Shown here one piece after another: positions 26,865 through 36,018 of a DNA stretch of 64,000 nt. Within the stretch, counting starts at the first letter, position 1. The number at the start of each line of letters is the position of its first letter. The translations under genes were made by a program, and so were the position numbers. Source of the stretch: Alphaproteobacteria bacterium. GTDB taxonomy: Bacteria > Pseudomonadota > Alphaproteobacteria > Rhizobiales > Rhizobiaceae. A model generated the notes under the pieces. That model saw only the letters and a program-made list of their open reading frames with translations, ran no database searches and was not told the origin of the DNA. The stretch spans positions 97,593-161,592 of the forward strand of contig JAHJHT010000007.1 in NCBI GenBank assembly GCA_018823835.1. Reading direction: 5' to 3'.

Positions 26865-29800
26865 TCATTCGGCGGGGCTCACGCGCGAGCCCGTGGCGTG
26901 ATCTAGTTCCTGCTTCAGCCGCGCCGCGTCCTCGACATGCGGCGTGACGAAGCGGCCGAGCAGCAGGTAGGCCACCGGCGTCAGGAAAAGCGTCGACAGC
27001 GTGGCAAGGCCCAGCCCGCCGACGATGACCCAGCCGAGCGCGATGCGCGCCTCGGCGCCGGCGCCTGACGCCAGCACCAGCGGCAGGCCGCCGAGCACTG
27101 TACAGATCATCGTCATCATCACCGGGCGCAGCCGGATGTTCGAAGCCTGCTCGATCGCCTCGCGCACGCTCATGCCGCGGTCGCGCAGCTGGTTGGCGAA
27201 TTCGACGATCAGGATGCCGTTCTTGGCCATGATGCCCACCAGCATCACCAGGCCGATCTGGCTGTAGGCGTTGAGGCTCGTGCCGGTCAGAAGCAGCGCG
27301 AAGACGGCGCAGGCGAGCCCGAGCGGCACGGTCGCCATGATGATGACGGCACTGACGAAGCTCTCGAACTGCGCGGCGAGCACAAGCAGGATGATGACCA
27401 GCGCGAAGGCGAAGATAGTCAGCATGCTCGAATTGCTCTCGCCGAGCGTCGCCGCTTCGGCCAGCGGCTCGATGCGGCTGCCCGGCGGCAGCAGGGGTGC
27501 GGCGATCTCCTCGGCGCGTGCCAGCGCGTCGCCGAGCGCAAAGCCCGGGGCGAGGTTGGAGGTGACGGCGACCGAGCGCAGCTGCTGCTCGCGCGACAGC
27601 GAGGGCGGCACCGCCTGCTCGGTCAGCGTGGCGATGGTCGACAGCGGCACGAAGCGGTTGTCGCCGGTCTTCATGAAGATGTTCTCGAGGTCGGTCGGAT
27701 CGTTGATCGGGTTGGTCGTCGACACCAGCTTCACCGCGTAGCTGCGGTCGTCGATGAACACCTCGTCGATTTCGCGCCCGTCCAGCATCGCCTGCACGGC
27801 CTCGGAGAGGCCGGCGATGTCGATGCCGAGATCGGAGGCGCGCTCGCGGTCGATCTTGACCGAGAGCTGCGGCTGCGTGGCATCGGTCGACAGGCGCGCC
27901 TGCTGGAAGCGCTCGTCCTTCTCCAACTCGGCGACGATGGCGGTCGCTGCCTTGCCGAGATCGGCATAGCTGTTCGAACCGACGACGGCGAACTGCAGCC
28001 CGTTGCCGGCGCCGCGGATGCCAAGACTGTTGGGCGAGATCGGGAAGGCGCGCACGCCCGGCACGTCGGTCAGGTAGCGGCTGATGTCGGCGGCGATCTC
28101 CTGCTGGCTGCGGGTGCGTTCGTCCCAGGGAGCGAGCGACATCACCATGAAGCCGCTGTTGACCGAGCCGCCGATGCCGGTCGCCGCGAAGGTGCTCTCC
28201 ACTTCGCCGGAGTCGCGCAGCGGCTGCATCAGCTGCTCGATGCGGCGCATCTGCTGTGTCGTGTAGTCGAGGCTGACGCCCTGCGGCGCCGAGACGCGCA
28301 GCATGGCGCGCGAGCGGTCCTCGGTCGGCGTCAGTTCCTGCCGGATCATGCCGAAGGCGCCGTAGGCGGCGGCCGCAAACAGCACCGACACAACGATGAC
28401 CACCAGCGGCGCGTCGAGGCAGACGTGCAGGCAGCGCCGGTAGATTTCCGAGAGCGTGTTGCCCACACGCCCCATGATGCCGGTCCGTTTCTCCCCGACA
28501 TGCGCGGTCAGCATGCGCGAGGCGAGCATCGGGCAGAGCGACAACGCCACCACCGAGGACAGCAGCACAGCCATCGCAAGCACGAAGCCGAATTCGCGGA
28601 ACAGGCCGCCGGTCTGGCCGGGCAGGAAGGAAAGCGGGATGAAGACGGCGGCGAGCGTTGCCGTCGTCGCGATGACGGCGAAGAAGACTTCCTTGGTGCC
28701 GAGCACGGCGGCGGCGCGCGGGCCCATGCCCTCGTTGCGCCGGCGCACGATGTTCTCGAGCACCACGATGGCGTCGTCGACGACGATGCCGGTCGCCAGC
28801 ACGAGCGCCAGGAGCGTCAGGATGTTGATGGAGAAGCCGGCGAGATAGATCGCCGCGATGGTGCCGATCAGCGCCACCGGCATGGCCAGGCCGGGGATCA
28901 GCGTGGCGCGCCAGTCGAGCAGGAACAGGTAGATGATCAGCAGCACGATCGACACCGAGATGGCGAGCGCGATCTCGACCTCGTGCACGGCACCGTTGAC
29001 GAAGGTGGCGTCGTCGCTGGTCACCCGGATGCTGGTGCCCTCGGGCAGGTTCTGCTGGATGTTGGCTACGGCCTTGCGCACGCCGTCCGAGATTTCCAGC
29101 GTGTTCGACTGCGCCTGGCGGATGATGCCGAGCCCTATGCCGGTCTTGCCGTCGGAGCGCAGCGACGTGCCGCCCGTGTCGGGCCCGAGCGTCACGGTTG
29201 CGACGTCGCCAAGCCGCGTGCGGCCGCCGATGATCAGGTTCTCGAAGGCGTCGGGCGAGGAAACCGAGGCCGTGGCGCGCACGATGATGTTCTGGTCGTT
29301 GGTGGTCAGCGCGCCGGCCGGCGTGTCCATCGAGATCGACGCCAGCGCGCGCGCCACGTCGGCGACGCTGAAGCCCAGGCTGGCGAGCTTGGCCTGGTTG
29401 ATGTCGATGCGGAAGATCTTCTCGCGGTCGCCCCAGACCTGCACGTCGGCAACGCCCGGCACCGCCGACAGCGTGTCTAGCACCTGCTCCTCGACCAGGA
29501 TCGTCATGTCCTCAACCGACATGGTGTCGGAGGTCACCGCCAGCCTCAGCACCGCGTCGGCATTGGCGTCGGCCTTGACGATGCGCGGCGCGTCGGCCGC
29601 GTCGGGCAGCTGGTTGGTAATGCGAGAGACGGCATCGCGCATGTCGGAGGCCGCGACATTGAGATCGACGCCGTCGTTGAATTCGACTGTGATGCGGGCG
29701 CGTCCGTAGGACGATGACGAGGAAATCGACTTGACGCCCGAGACGCGCGACACCGCGCCCTCGATGACCTCGGTCAGTTCGCGGCCGATGGATTCGGCCG

Positions 29801-29993
29801 AGGCGCCGCGGTAGTCGGCGGTCACAGTGATCACCGGCCGGTCGACATCGGGCAGTTCGCGCACCTCGACGCCGAACAGCGCGGCAAGGCCCGCCACGAC
29901 GATCAGGGTCGAGATGACGAAGGCCAGTACAGGCCGACGCACGAACAGCGCCGTCATGCCGTGCTTGGACGTGTCGTTGTGGGCCTCAGCCAT
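26865..29993 (-). CDS. RND efflux transporter permease, AcrB/MexB family
   Basis: A 1042-residue inner-membrane proton-driven pump. One transmembrane helix (FVISTLIVVAGLAALFGV) begins near residue 22, then a large periplasmic porter domain, a block of helices with LVLATGIVVDDAIVVLENI (Asp-Asp of the proton relay), a second porter half and a final helix block with VGIMAKNGILIVEFAN. Length and architecture are normal. The start at 29993 is 4 bases past the adaptor stop. The substrate is not predictable. No outer-membrane channel gene lies beside it, so it probably uses a TolC-like protein encoded elsewhere. Confidence 0.93.
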   Translation of the reverse strand: MAEAHNDTSKHGMTALFVRRPVLAFVISTLIVVAGLAALFGVEVRELPDVDRPVITVTADYRGASAESIGRELTEVIEGAVSRVSGVKSISSSSSYGRARITVEFNDGVDLNVAASDMRDAVSRITNQLPDAADAPRIVKADANADAVLRLAVTSDTMSVEDMTILVEEQVLDTLSAVPGVADVQVWGDREKIFRIDINQAKLASLGFSVADVARALASISMDTPAGALTTNDQNIIVRATASVSSPDAFENLIIGGRTRLGDVATVTLGPDTGGTSLRSDGKTGIGLGIIRQAQSNTLEISDGVRKAVANIQQNLPEGTSIRVTSDDATFVNGAVHEVEIALAISVSIVLLIIYLFLLDWRATLIPGLAMPVALIGTIAAIYLAGFSINILTLLALVLATGIVVDDAIVVLENIVRRRNEGMGPRAAAVLGTKEVFFAVIATTATLAAVFIPLSFLPGQTGGLFREFGFVLAMAVLLSSVVALSLCPMLASRMLTAHVGEKRTGIMGRVGNTLSEIYRRCLHVCLDAPLVVIVVSVLFAAAAYGAFGMIRQELTPTEDRSRAMLRVSAPQGVSLDYTTQQMRRIEQLMQPLRDSGEVESTFAATGIGGSVNSGFMVMSLAPWDERTRSQQEIAADISRYLTDVPGVRAFPISPNSLGIRGAGNGLQFAVVGSNSYADLGKAATAIVAELEKDERFQQARLSTDATQPQLSVKIDRERASDLGIDIAGLSEAVQAMLDGREIDEVFIDDRSYAVKLVSTTNPINDPTDLENIFMKTGDNRFVPLSTIATLTEQAVPPSLSREQQLRSVAVTSNLAPGFALGDALARAEEIAAPLLPPGSRIEPLAEAATLGESNSSMLTIFAFALVIILLVLAAQFESFVSAVIIMATVPLGLACAVFALLLTGTSLNAYSQIGLVMLVGIMAKNGILIVEFANQLRDRGMSVREAIEQASNIRLRPVMMTMICTVLGGLPLVLASGAGAEARIALGWVIVGGLGLATLSTLFLTPVAYLLLGRFVTPHVEDAARLKQELDHATGSRVSPAE

Positions 29994-29997
29994 GGCG

Positions 29998-31176
29998 CTA
30001 CGTGCCGCTGCCGGTGGCCGCCGGGGCATTCGCCCCGATGCCTGCGGGCTGCGCCCGGTTCGAGGCGATCAGCAGCTCGGCGCCGTCGCGCACCACGTGC
30101 ACGCCCTCGGTCACCACGCTGTCGCCTTCCGTCAGTTCGGCCGAAACCAGCACGCTCTCGGTGTTTCGTTGCACGATGCGCACGCTGACGCGCACGGCCC
30201 TGCCGTCGCGCACCGCCCAGACGAAAGCGCCGTCGGTACCCCACTGGATGGCCAGCGGATCGACCGAGGGATAGGTGTCGCCGGGAAAGCGCATCGAGAC
30301 CTGGAAGGACATTCCGGGCCGCAGCGTGTCGCGCGCATTGTCGAGCTTGGCCTGGACGAGCAGCGTGCGGCTTTCCTCGTCGAGCCTGTTGTCGACGGCG
30401 CTGACCGTGCCTTCGAGCACTTCGTTGGGCCGCGCGATCGGCGTCGCGGAAAGTGGCGCGCCGACGGCAATGCCGCTGGCGTAGCGTTCGGGAACCCAGA
30501 AATCGACGATGATGGTCGAGCGGTCCTCGATGGTGACGATCGCGGTCTGCGTCGTCACGTAGTTGCCGGCCTCGACCGGAACGATGCCGACAATGCCGGA
30601 GATCGGCGAGCGGACCGAGCGGCGGTCGAGCGCCAGCTCCGAATCGCGCAGCGCAAGCTGCGCATTGGAGAGCGCGAGATCGGCCTCGGTCACCTGCACC
30701 GCCGTGGCGGTGTTGGAGGTTCTCAGCGCGGTGATGCGCTTCATGCGCGCCTGCGCGTCGTCCAGCGCGATCCTGGCACGGTCGACAGCGATCTCCTCGG
30801 CTTCCGCGTCGAGCCTTGCTATGACGCCGCCCTGTTCGATGGTCTGGCCGGACTCGACGAGAATTTCGGTCAGCCTGCCGGAATCATAGGGATTGACCGT
30901 GACCGAGCGGTTGGCGCGTCCCGTGCCGATGGCCGACAGCTTGTCGTTGATGGTGGCGTTCCTCACCGGGGCGACGACGACGGCGGTCTGCGGGCCGCGC
31001 TGCCGGCGCGATCCCTCTTCGCCGGAACCGCCCTGCTTCGGCGCGACAGCGGCGCTTGCCCAGTCGATGCCCCAGCGGGCCAGCACGTCCGGCGCGCCGG
31101 GGAAAAACTTCACCCATGCCGCGGCAGCGGCGACGAGCAGCACCAGCACGACGAGGAACTGTTTCCAGGCTGCCAT
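29998..31176 (-). CDS. RND efflux periplasmic adaptor subunit
   Basis: A 392-residue membrane-fusion protein. One N-terminal hydrophobic anchor (WKQFLVVLVLLVAAAAAWVKFF) is followed by the lipoyl-like half motif IEQGGVIARLDAEAEEIAVD, an alpha-hairpin, the second half (PISGIVGIVPVEAGNYV) and a beta-barrel (VDFWVPERYASGIAVG). It bridges the pump to an outer-membrane channel. The start at 31176 is preferred because the anchor then begins at the N-terminus; an in-frame start 26 codons earlier would add an odd Arg/Gly stretch. It is the first gene of the two-gene leftward efflux operon. Confidence 0.92.
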   Translation of the reverse strand: MAAWKQFLVVLVLLVAAAAAWVKFFPGAPDVLARWGIDWASAAVAPKQGGSGEEGSRRQRGPQTAVVVAPVRNATINDKLSAIGTGRANRSVTVNPYDSGRLTEILVESGQTIEQGGVIARLDAEAEEIAVDRARIALDDAQARMKRITALRTSNTATAVQVTEADLALSNAQLALRDSELALDRRSVRSPISGIVGIVPVEAGNYVTTQTAIVTIEDRSTIIVDFWVPERYASGIAVGAPLSATPIARPNEVLEGTVSAVDNRLDEESRTLLVQAKLDNARDTLRPGMSFQVSMRFPGDTYPSVDPLAIQWGTDGAFVWAVRDGRAVRVSVRIVQRNTESVLVSAELTEGDSVVTEGVHVVRDGAELLIASNRAQPAGIGANAPAATGSGT

Positions 31177-31287
31177 TGTCACTCCAGAGATCGGCGCCCC
31201 ATCGGCGCCTTGGCTTCGCCAGCGACCCGAGCCTGCGCCGCAGGGGATTTCCAAGCTTGCGTTATGACAACTCTACTGTCCCTGCGC

Positions 31288-31312
31288 ACCTAGTTTATCA
31301 TTAAATCTAGGT
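31288..31312. promoter_or_regulatory. 25-base imperfect palindrome upstream of the RND operon
   Basis: ACCTAG at 31288-31293 and CTAGGT at 31307-31312 form 6-base arms, extended by an inner TT/AA pair, around an AT-rich centre. It is about 110 bases upstream of the adaptor start and has the dyad form of a TetR- or MarR-type operator. Read on the minus strand it could also be a weak hairpin after the RpiR gene. Confidence 0.45.
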
Positions 31313-31337
31313 AAGGTTGAGGGGCTGCAAGCTCCCC

Positions 31338-32171
31338 CTAAGCCCTTGTTTCGCGCAGGCTTTCCATTTCGCGGATGCGATCGGCGCTGCCTGGAAGGCC
31401 GCGGCTGAGTTCACCGACAAGCGTTTCGGCAACGACGAACAGGGCCGCCGAGGAATCCCAAGGGGAGGGCGCCCCGGTGCGACCTGCGATGGTGTGCCTG
31501 GCGAAGCGGGCGATCGGCGACAACCACTGGTCGGTGAAAAGCAGGATCTGCGCGCCGCGGGCATGGGCGGCTTCTGCGAAACGCAGCAGGCCGTCCTGGT
31601 AGCGCCTGATGTCGAAGACCACGAGCACGTCGCGCTTGCCGACATCGATCAGCCGGTCGCGCCAGTTGCCCGCCTGACCGGCCAGATGCAGCACGTTCGG
31701 CCGTACGATGGCCAGGTGCGCCGCCATGTAGCCGGCAAGCGGGTCGGTGAAGCGTCCGCCGACCAGCAGCACCTTCGAGCGCGGGTTGGACAGCAGCGTG
31801 ACGATGTCTGCGATCTGGCTCTCCGAGACGTGCCGGAAGGTTTCGCGGATGTTTTCGAGCGTCGTTTCCACCGTCGCCGACAGCGCGCCGCCCTGGTCGA
31901 GCGCGGTCACGGTGCGCGAGGCCGGCGATTGCAACTGCGCGGCAAGCTCGTCCTGCAGGGCCGACTGGAATTCCGGGTAGTTGGCAAAGCCGATGCGCGC
32001 GACGAACCGCAGTATGGTCGGAGAGCTGACACCGGCGGCTTGGGAGAACTCGGCCACCGTCTTCAGTCCGACCAGCGGATAGCTGGCGATCAGCGCCTGC
32101 GCGGCGCGGCGCTCGCCGGCCGGCATCGCATCGATACGGTCGGCGATGCGCTCGGAAATGCTGCTTGCCAT
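31338..32171 (-). CDS. MurR/RpiR-family transcriptional regulator
   Basis: A 277-residue regulator with an N-terminal winged helix-turn-helix (TVAEFSQAAGVSSPTILRFV, about 41-60) and a C-terminal SIS sugar-phosphate-binding domain (KVLLVGGRFTDPLAGYMAAH and VFDIRRY). In rhizobia, RpiR regulators often control adjacent catabolic operons in the opposite orientation. Here it diverges from the amidohydrolase/GS-like/ALDH/ADH/ABC locus across 108 bases that hold a promoter-like site and a palindrome. GGAGG lies before the ATG at 32171. The effector is unknown and need not be a sugar phosphate. Confidence 0.9.
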   Translation of the reverse strand: MASSISERIADRIDAMPAGERRAAQALIASYPLVGLKTVAEFSQAAGVSSPTILRFVARIGFANYPEFQSALQDELAAQLQSPASRTVTALDQGGALSATVETTLENIRETFRHVSESQIADIVTLLSNPRSKVLLVGGRFTDPLAGYMAAHLAIVRPNVLHLAGQAGNWRDRLIDVGKRDVLVVFDIRRYQDGLLRFAEAAHARGAQILLFTDQWLSPIARFARHTIAGRTGAPSPWDSSAALFVVAETLVGELSRGLPGSADRIREMESLRETRA

Positions 32172-32235
32172 GGCCCTGCCTCCGGGCGCCCTGCGCCCCT
32201 CTCCGCAGCCGCCTTCCGTCCTCCGTAAAAGACGT

Positions 32236-32271
32236 TTGACAAAGCCGCCGAAGGCGTATGAAATCATTCAT
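32236..32271 (+). promoter_or_regulatory. Promoter with overlapping palindrome upstream of the amidohydrolase-like gene
   Basis: TTGACA at 32236-32241 is a perfect -35 box; 17 bases later TGAAAT (32259-32264) is a weak -10. The -10 lies within ATGAA-ATCA-TTCAT (32258-32271), a perfect 5+4+5 palindrome. A regulator bound there would block RNA polymerase, and the divergent RpiR protein is the obvious candidate. Confidence 0.55.
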
Positions 32272-32279
32272 GAGGGCGG

Positions 32280-33131
32280 ATGAAAACAAAAATCGTATCA
32301 TACGGTACGGCATCGTCCGAAACGGCAGGCATGAACGGCACGCAGTCAGGCGACACGCTCGGCAGGGAGCCCGTCCGGATCACCCGGCGCGGTGGCGGCT
32401 CGCCCTTCGTGCTTCTCTGCGACCACGCGTCGAACTGGCTGCCGGCCTCCTTCGGCACGCTCGGCCTCGCCGGCTCCGACATGACGCGCCACATCGCCTG
32501 GGACCCGGGCGCGCTGCCGGTCGCGAGCCTGATGGCCGAGGCGCTCGACGCGCCGCTCGTCGAATCCGGCGTCTCGCGGCTGCTGATCGACTGCAACCGG
32601 CCGCTCGACGCGCACGACCTCATTCCGGCGGTCAGCGAGACCACCGAGATCCCGGCCAATGCCGGGCTTTCTCCGAAGGAGAGGGAAGAGCGCATCGCAC
32701 TTTCCTGGACACCCTTCCACAACGCCATCGAGGCGGTGGTCGAGGAACGCCTGGCGCACCGCCAGCCGACAGTCCTGGTTTCCATCCATTCCTTCACGCC
32801 GGTCTACGGCGGCAAGAGCCGGCCCTGGGAGATCGGCATCATCCATGACGACGACCGGCGCGTCGCCGACCCGCTGGTCGCGGCATTGCGCGAGGTTCCC
32901 GGCCTTACCGTCGGCGTCAACGAACCCTATTCGCCGGCCGACCGGGTCTATTTCACGCTGGAGCGCCATGCCCGCTCGCGCGGCCTGCCCTGCGCCATGA
33001 TCGAGATCCGCAACGACGAGATTGCCGACGCAGCCGGCCAGGGCAAATGGGCCGACCTACTCGGGGGGATGTTTTCGCGCCTCGAACCGCTATTGTCGGG
33101 CGCGGCGGAGACGGGACAGCCGGCGGCCTGA
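32280..33131 (+). CDS. N-formylglutamate amidohydrolase family enzyme (copy 1)
   Basis: A 283-residue zinc amidohydrolase-fold protein. FVLLCDHASNWLPASFG and VSIHSFTPVYGG hold likely metal and catalytic His, with DCNRPLDA and EIRNDEIAD between and after. Family enzymes release formate from N-formylglutamate. Here the next gene encodes a glutamine-synthetase-like ligase, so hydrolysis of a gamma-glutamyl amide is a better guess from context; that is inference. The start could instead be the ATG at 32331 (MNGTQSGDT), which would leave a longer leader after the predicted promoter. First gene of the long rightward catabolic series. Confidence 0.8.
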   Translation: MKTKIVSYGTASSETAGMNGTQSGDTLGREPVRITRRGGGSPFVLLCDHASNWLPASFGTLGLAGSDMTRHIAWDPGALPVASLMAEALDAPLVESGVSRLLIDCNRPLDAHDLIPAVSETTEIPANAGLSPKEREERIALSWTPFHNAIEAVVEERLAHRQPTVLVSIHSFTPVYGGKSRPWEIGIIHDDDRRVADPLVAALREVPGLTVGVNEPYSPADRVYFTLERHARSRGLPCAMIEIRNDEIADAAGQGKWADLLGGMFSRLEPLLSGAAETGQPAA

Positions 33132-33212
33132 GACGCGGCAGGAAATTTATTTGGCGGCCTTGTGGCTGCCGGTCACGAATTGGGCGCCAGGCGGCGCGGC
33201 GGAGTGAAAAGC

Positions 33213-34583
33213 ATGGCTGGAAACATGACGTTCGAGCAGTTGAAGAAGGCTGTCGCCTCGGGCGAGATCGACACGGTGCTCAGCTGCGCCGTCGACATGC
33301 AGGGCAGGCTCATCGGAAAGCGGTTCCTCGCCAGCTTTTTCGTCGAGTCCGCCTATGACGAGTCGCATGGCTGCAACTACCTGCTGGCCAACGACATCGA
33401 TATGGAGGCGGTACCCGGCTACAAGGCGGCGAGCTGGGCGAAGGGCTATGGCGATCTCGTCATGAAGTCCGATCTTTCGACGATCAGGGTCGTGCCGTGG
33501 CTTGAGAAGACGGCGATGCTGCTCTGCGATCTGCAGGATCCGGAGACACATGCCGACCTGGCGCACTCGCCGCGTGGCATCCTTCGCCGCCAGGTCGCAC
33601 GCCTCACGGAAAGAGGCTATCTCGGCTATTTCGCCTCCGAACTCGAATTCTACCTGTTCAACGAGACCTACGATTCAGCGCGTGCGAAGCATTGGCAGAA
33701 CCTCGAAACGGCATCGCCCTATATCGGTGACTACCTGATCGGCATCACCACCAAGGAAGAAGGCGTGATGCGCCGGCTGCGCAACGAGATGCAGGCGGCC
33801 GGCATCCCGATCGAGAACTCCAAGGGCGAAGCCGGACCGGGCCAGGAAGAAATAAACGTCCGCTATGCCGAAGCGCTGGAGACGGCCGACCGCCATGTGA
33901 TCCTGAAGAACGGCGCCCGCGAGATTGCCAGCCAGGAAGGCAAGGCGATCTCCTTCATGTCCAAGTACCACTACAACCACGCCGGAAATTCCAGCCACGT
34001 CCATAATTCGCTGTGGAGCATGGATGGAAAGACGCCGCTCTTTTACGACAAGAACAGCGACTGGACATTGTCGACGCTTGGACAGCAGTGGGCGGCCGGC
34101 CAGCTCAAATACGCACGGGAGTATACGGCGCTGCTGGCGCCCTACATCAATTCATACAAGCGGTTTCAATCGGGAAGCTGGGCGCCGACCCGCATCATCT
34201 GGAGCCGCGACAACCGCACCGCCGGTTTCCGGCTTTGCGGCGAAGGCACCAAGGGCATCCGCATGGAATGCCGTATCGGCGGCGCAGACCTCAACCCCTA
34301 TCTCGCCTTCGCGGCGCTGATCGCCGCCGGTCTTGCGGGCATCGACGAGAAGCTCGAACTGCAGAAGCCCTTCGTCGGCGACGCCTACCAGGCGGCGAAG
34401 CTGCCGGAGATACCGAAGACGTTGCGCGACGCCACCGCGACGATGGCAAAATCGAAGATGCTGAAGGCGGCGCTCGGCGAGGACGTCATCGAGCATTACC
34501 TGCACACCGCCCGCTGGGAGCAGATGGAATACGACCGCCGCATCACCGACTGGGAGCTGCATCGCGGCTTCGAGCGGTACTGA
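33213..34583 (+). CDS. Glutamine synthetase family protein (gamma-glutamyl-amine ligase type)
   Basis: A 456-residue member of the type I glutamine synthetase family. FASELEFYLF and GPGQEEINVRYAE hold the metal-binding Glu residues, NHAGNSSHVHNSLW the His loop, SWAPTRIIWSRDNRTAGFR the ATP/glutamate Arg region and RMECRIGGADLNPYLAFAAL the C-terminal motif. It lacks the classic adenylylation-loop Tyr and sits among dehydrogenases, as in PuuA or IpuC, which attach glutamate to amines to protect them during oxidation. I therefore predict a gamma-glutamyl-amine synthetase. GGAG precedes the ATG at 33213; an in-frame start at 33162 has none. Confidence 0.88.
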   Translation: MAGNMTFEQLKKAVASGEIDTVLSCAVDMQGRLIGKRFLASFFVESAYDESHGCNYLLANDIDMEAVPGYKAASWAKGYGDLVMKSDLSTIRVVPWLEKTAMLLCDLQDPETHADLAHSPRGILRRQVARLTERGYLGYFASELEFYLFNETYDSARAKHWQNLETASPYIGDYLIGITTKEEGVMRRLRNEMQAAGIPIENSKGEAGPGQEEINVRYAEALETADRHVILKNGAREIASQEGKAISFMSKYHYNHAGNSSHVHNSLWSMDGKTPLFYDKNSDWTLSTLGQQWAAGQLKYAREYTALLAPYINSYKRFQSGSWAPTRIIWSRDNRTAGFRLCGEGTKGIRMECRIGGADLNPYLAFAALIAAGLAGIDEKLELQKPFVGDAYQAAKLPEIPKTLRDATATMAKSKMLKAALGEDVIEHYLHTARWEQMEYDRRITDWELHRGFERY

Positions 34584-34614
34584 GCAAGAACACGGAAACG
34601 GACGAGGAAACATC

Positions 34615-36000
34615 ATGACCGAAACGGTCAAGCTCACTTCCCCCATCGACGGCTCGATCTGGCTCGAGCGCCCGGTCGCAACCGACCAGGCCATCAACGC
34701 GGCGGTCGAGCGCGCGAGGGGCGCGCAGGCTTCGTGGGCCGAGACGCCGATCGCCGAGCGCGGCAAGTACCTCCTCGCCATGCTCGAGGCGCTGGTCGCC
34801 ATGAACGACGAGATCGTGCCGGAGCTTGCCTGGCAGATGGGCCGACCGACGCGCTACGGCGGCGAGAAGGGCGGCGTCGAGGAGCGCACGCGCTACATGG
34901 TGGCGCTTGCCGAAAAGGCACTCGCGCCGTTCTATCCCGAGGAGCGCCCGGGCTTCCGCCGCTACCTCAAGAAGGAGCCGCTTGGCATCGTCTTCGTCAT
35001 CGCGCCGTGGAACTACCCGTTCCTGACCGCCGTCAACACTATCGTGCCGGCGCTGATGGCCGGCAACGCGGTGATCCTCAAGCATGCCGCGCAGACGCTG
35101 CTCGTTGGCGAGCGCTTTCAAGCTGCCTTCGACAAGGCCGGCCTGCCCAAAGGCCTGTTCCAGAACATCGTGCTCAACCACGCGCAGACCGAGAAGCTGC
35201 TCGGCTCGGGCAAGATCGACCATTGCAACTTCACCGGCTCAGTCGGCGGCGGGCGCGCCATCGAGAAGGCTGCCGCCGGCACCTTCATGACGCTCGGCCT
35301 CGAGCTCGGCGGCAAGGACCCGGCCTATGTGCTGCCCGACGCGAAGATGGACCATGCGGTGGCCAATCTGGTCGACGGCGCCTTCTACAATTCGGGCCAG
35401 TGCTGCTGCGGCATCGAGCGCGTTTATGTGCACGAAAAGGTCTATGACGAGTTCATCGAAGGCTTCATCGCCGAGACGAAGAACTACGTCGTCGGCAACC
35501 CCCTCGACGCCGCCACCACCATGGGCCCGATGGCGCAGGCGCGTTTCGCCGACGCCATCCGCGAGCAGAAGGCCGAGGCGCTGCGCAAGGGCGCGAGGGC
35601 CAACATCAACATGACGGTCGCGGAGGACAAGGCCGGTTCGCCCTACATCGCGCCGGAAGTGCTGACCGACGTCAATCACCAGATGAGCGTCATGCGCGAG
35701 GAAAGTTTCGGACCGATCGTCGGCATCATGAAGGTGAAGAACGACGAGGAAGCCATCGCGCTGATGAACGACAGCCCCTACGGACTGACCGCCTCGATCT
35801 GGACGACCGACACCGGCCATGCGGCCACCATCGGCGACCGCATCGAGACCGGGACCGTGTTCATGAACCGCTGCGACTATGTCGATCCGGGCCTCGTCTG
35901 GACCGGCGTCAAGGACACCGGCAAGGGCGGCGCCATGTCGGTCGTCGGGTATGAAAACCTGACGCGGCCGAAATCCTATCATCTGCGCGAAGCAATCTGA
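34615..36000 (+). CDS. Aldehyde dehydrogenase family protein
   Basis: A 461-residue NAD(P)-dependent enzyme. PWNYPF (about 131-136) contributes the oxyanion Asn, LELGGKDP (Glu230) the general base and FYNSGQCCCGIER the catalytic Cys, most likely Cys264. It is shorter than the usual 480-500 residues and close to the succinate-semialdehyde-like short group. It sits 31 bases after the GS-like gene and 18 before the iron-type alcohol dehydrogenase, so the pair could take an alcohol through its aldehyde to the acid. GAGGAAAC precedes the ATG. Confidence 0.92.
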   Translation: MTETVKLTSPIDGSIWLERPVATDQAINAAVERARGAQASWAETPIAERGKYLLAMLEALVAMNDEIVPELAWQMGRPTRYGGEKGGVEERTRYMVALAEKALAPFYPEERPGFRRYLKKEPLGIVFVIAPWNYPFLTAVNTIVPALMAGNAVILKHAAQTLLVGERFQAAFDKAGLPKGLFQNIVLNHAQTEKLLGSGKIDHCNFTGSVGGGRAIEKAAAGTFMTLGLELGGKDPAYVLPDAKMDHAVANLVDGAFYNSGQCCCGIERVYVHEKVYDEFIEGFIAETKNYVVGNPLDAATTMGPMAQARFADAIREQKAEALRKGARANINMTVAEDKAGSPYIAPEVLTDVNHQMSVMREESFGPIVGIMKVKNDEEAIALMNDSPYGLTASIWTTDTGHAATIGDRIETGTVFMNRCDYVDPGLVWTGVKDTGKGGAMSVVGYENLTRPKSYHLREAI

Positions 36001-36018
36001 TCCCCGAAAGAGCACCCG

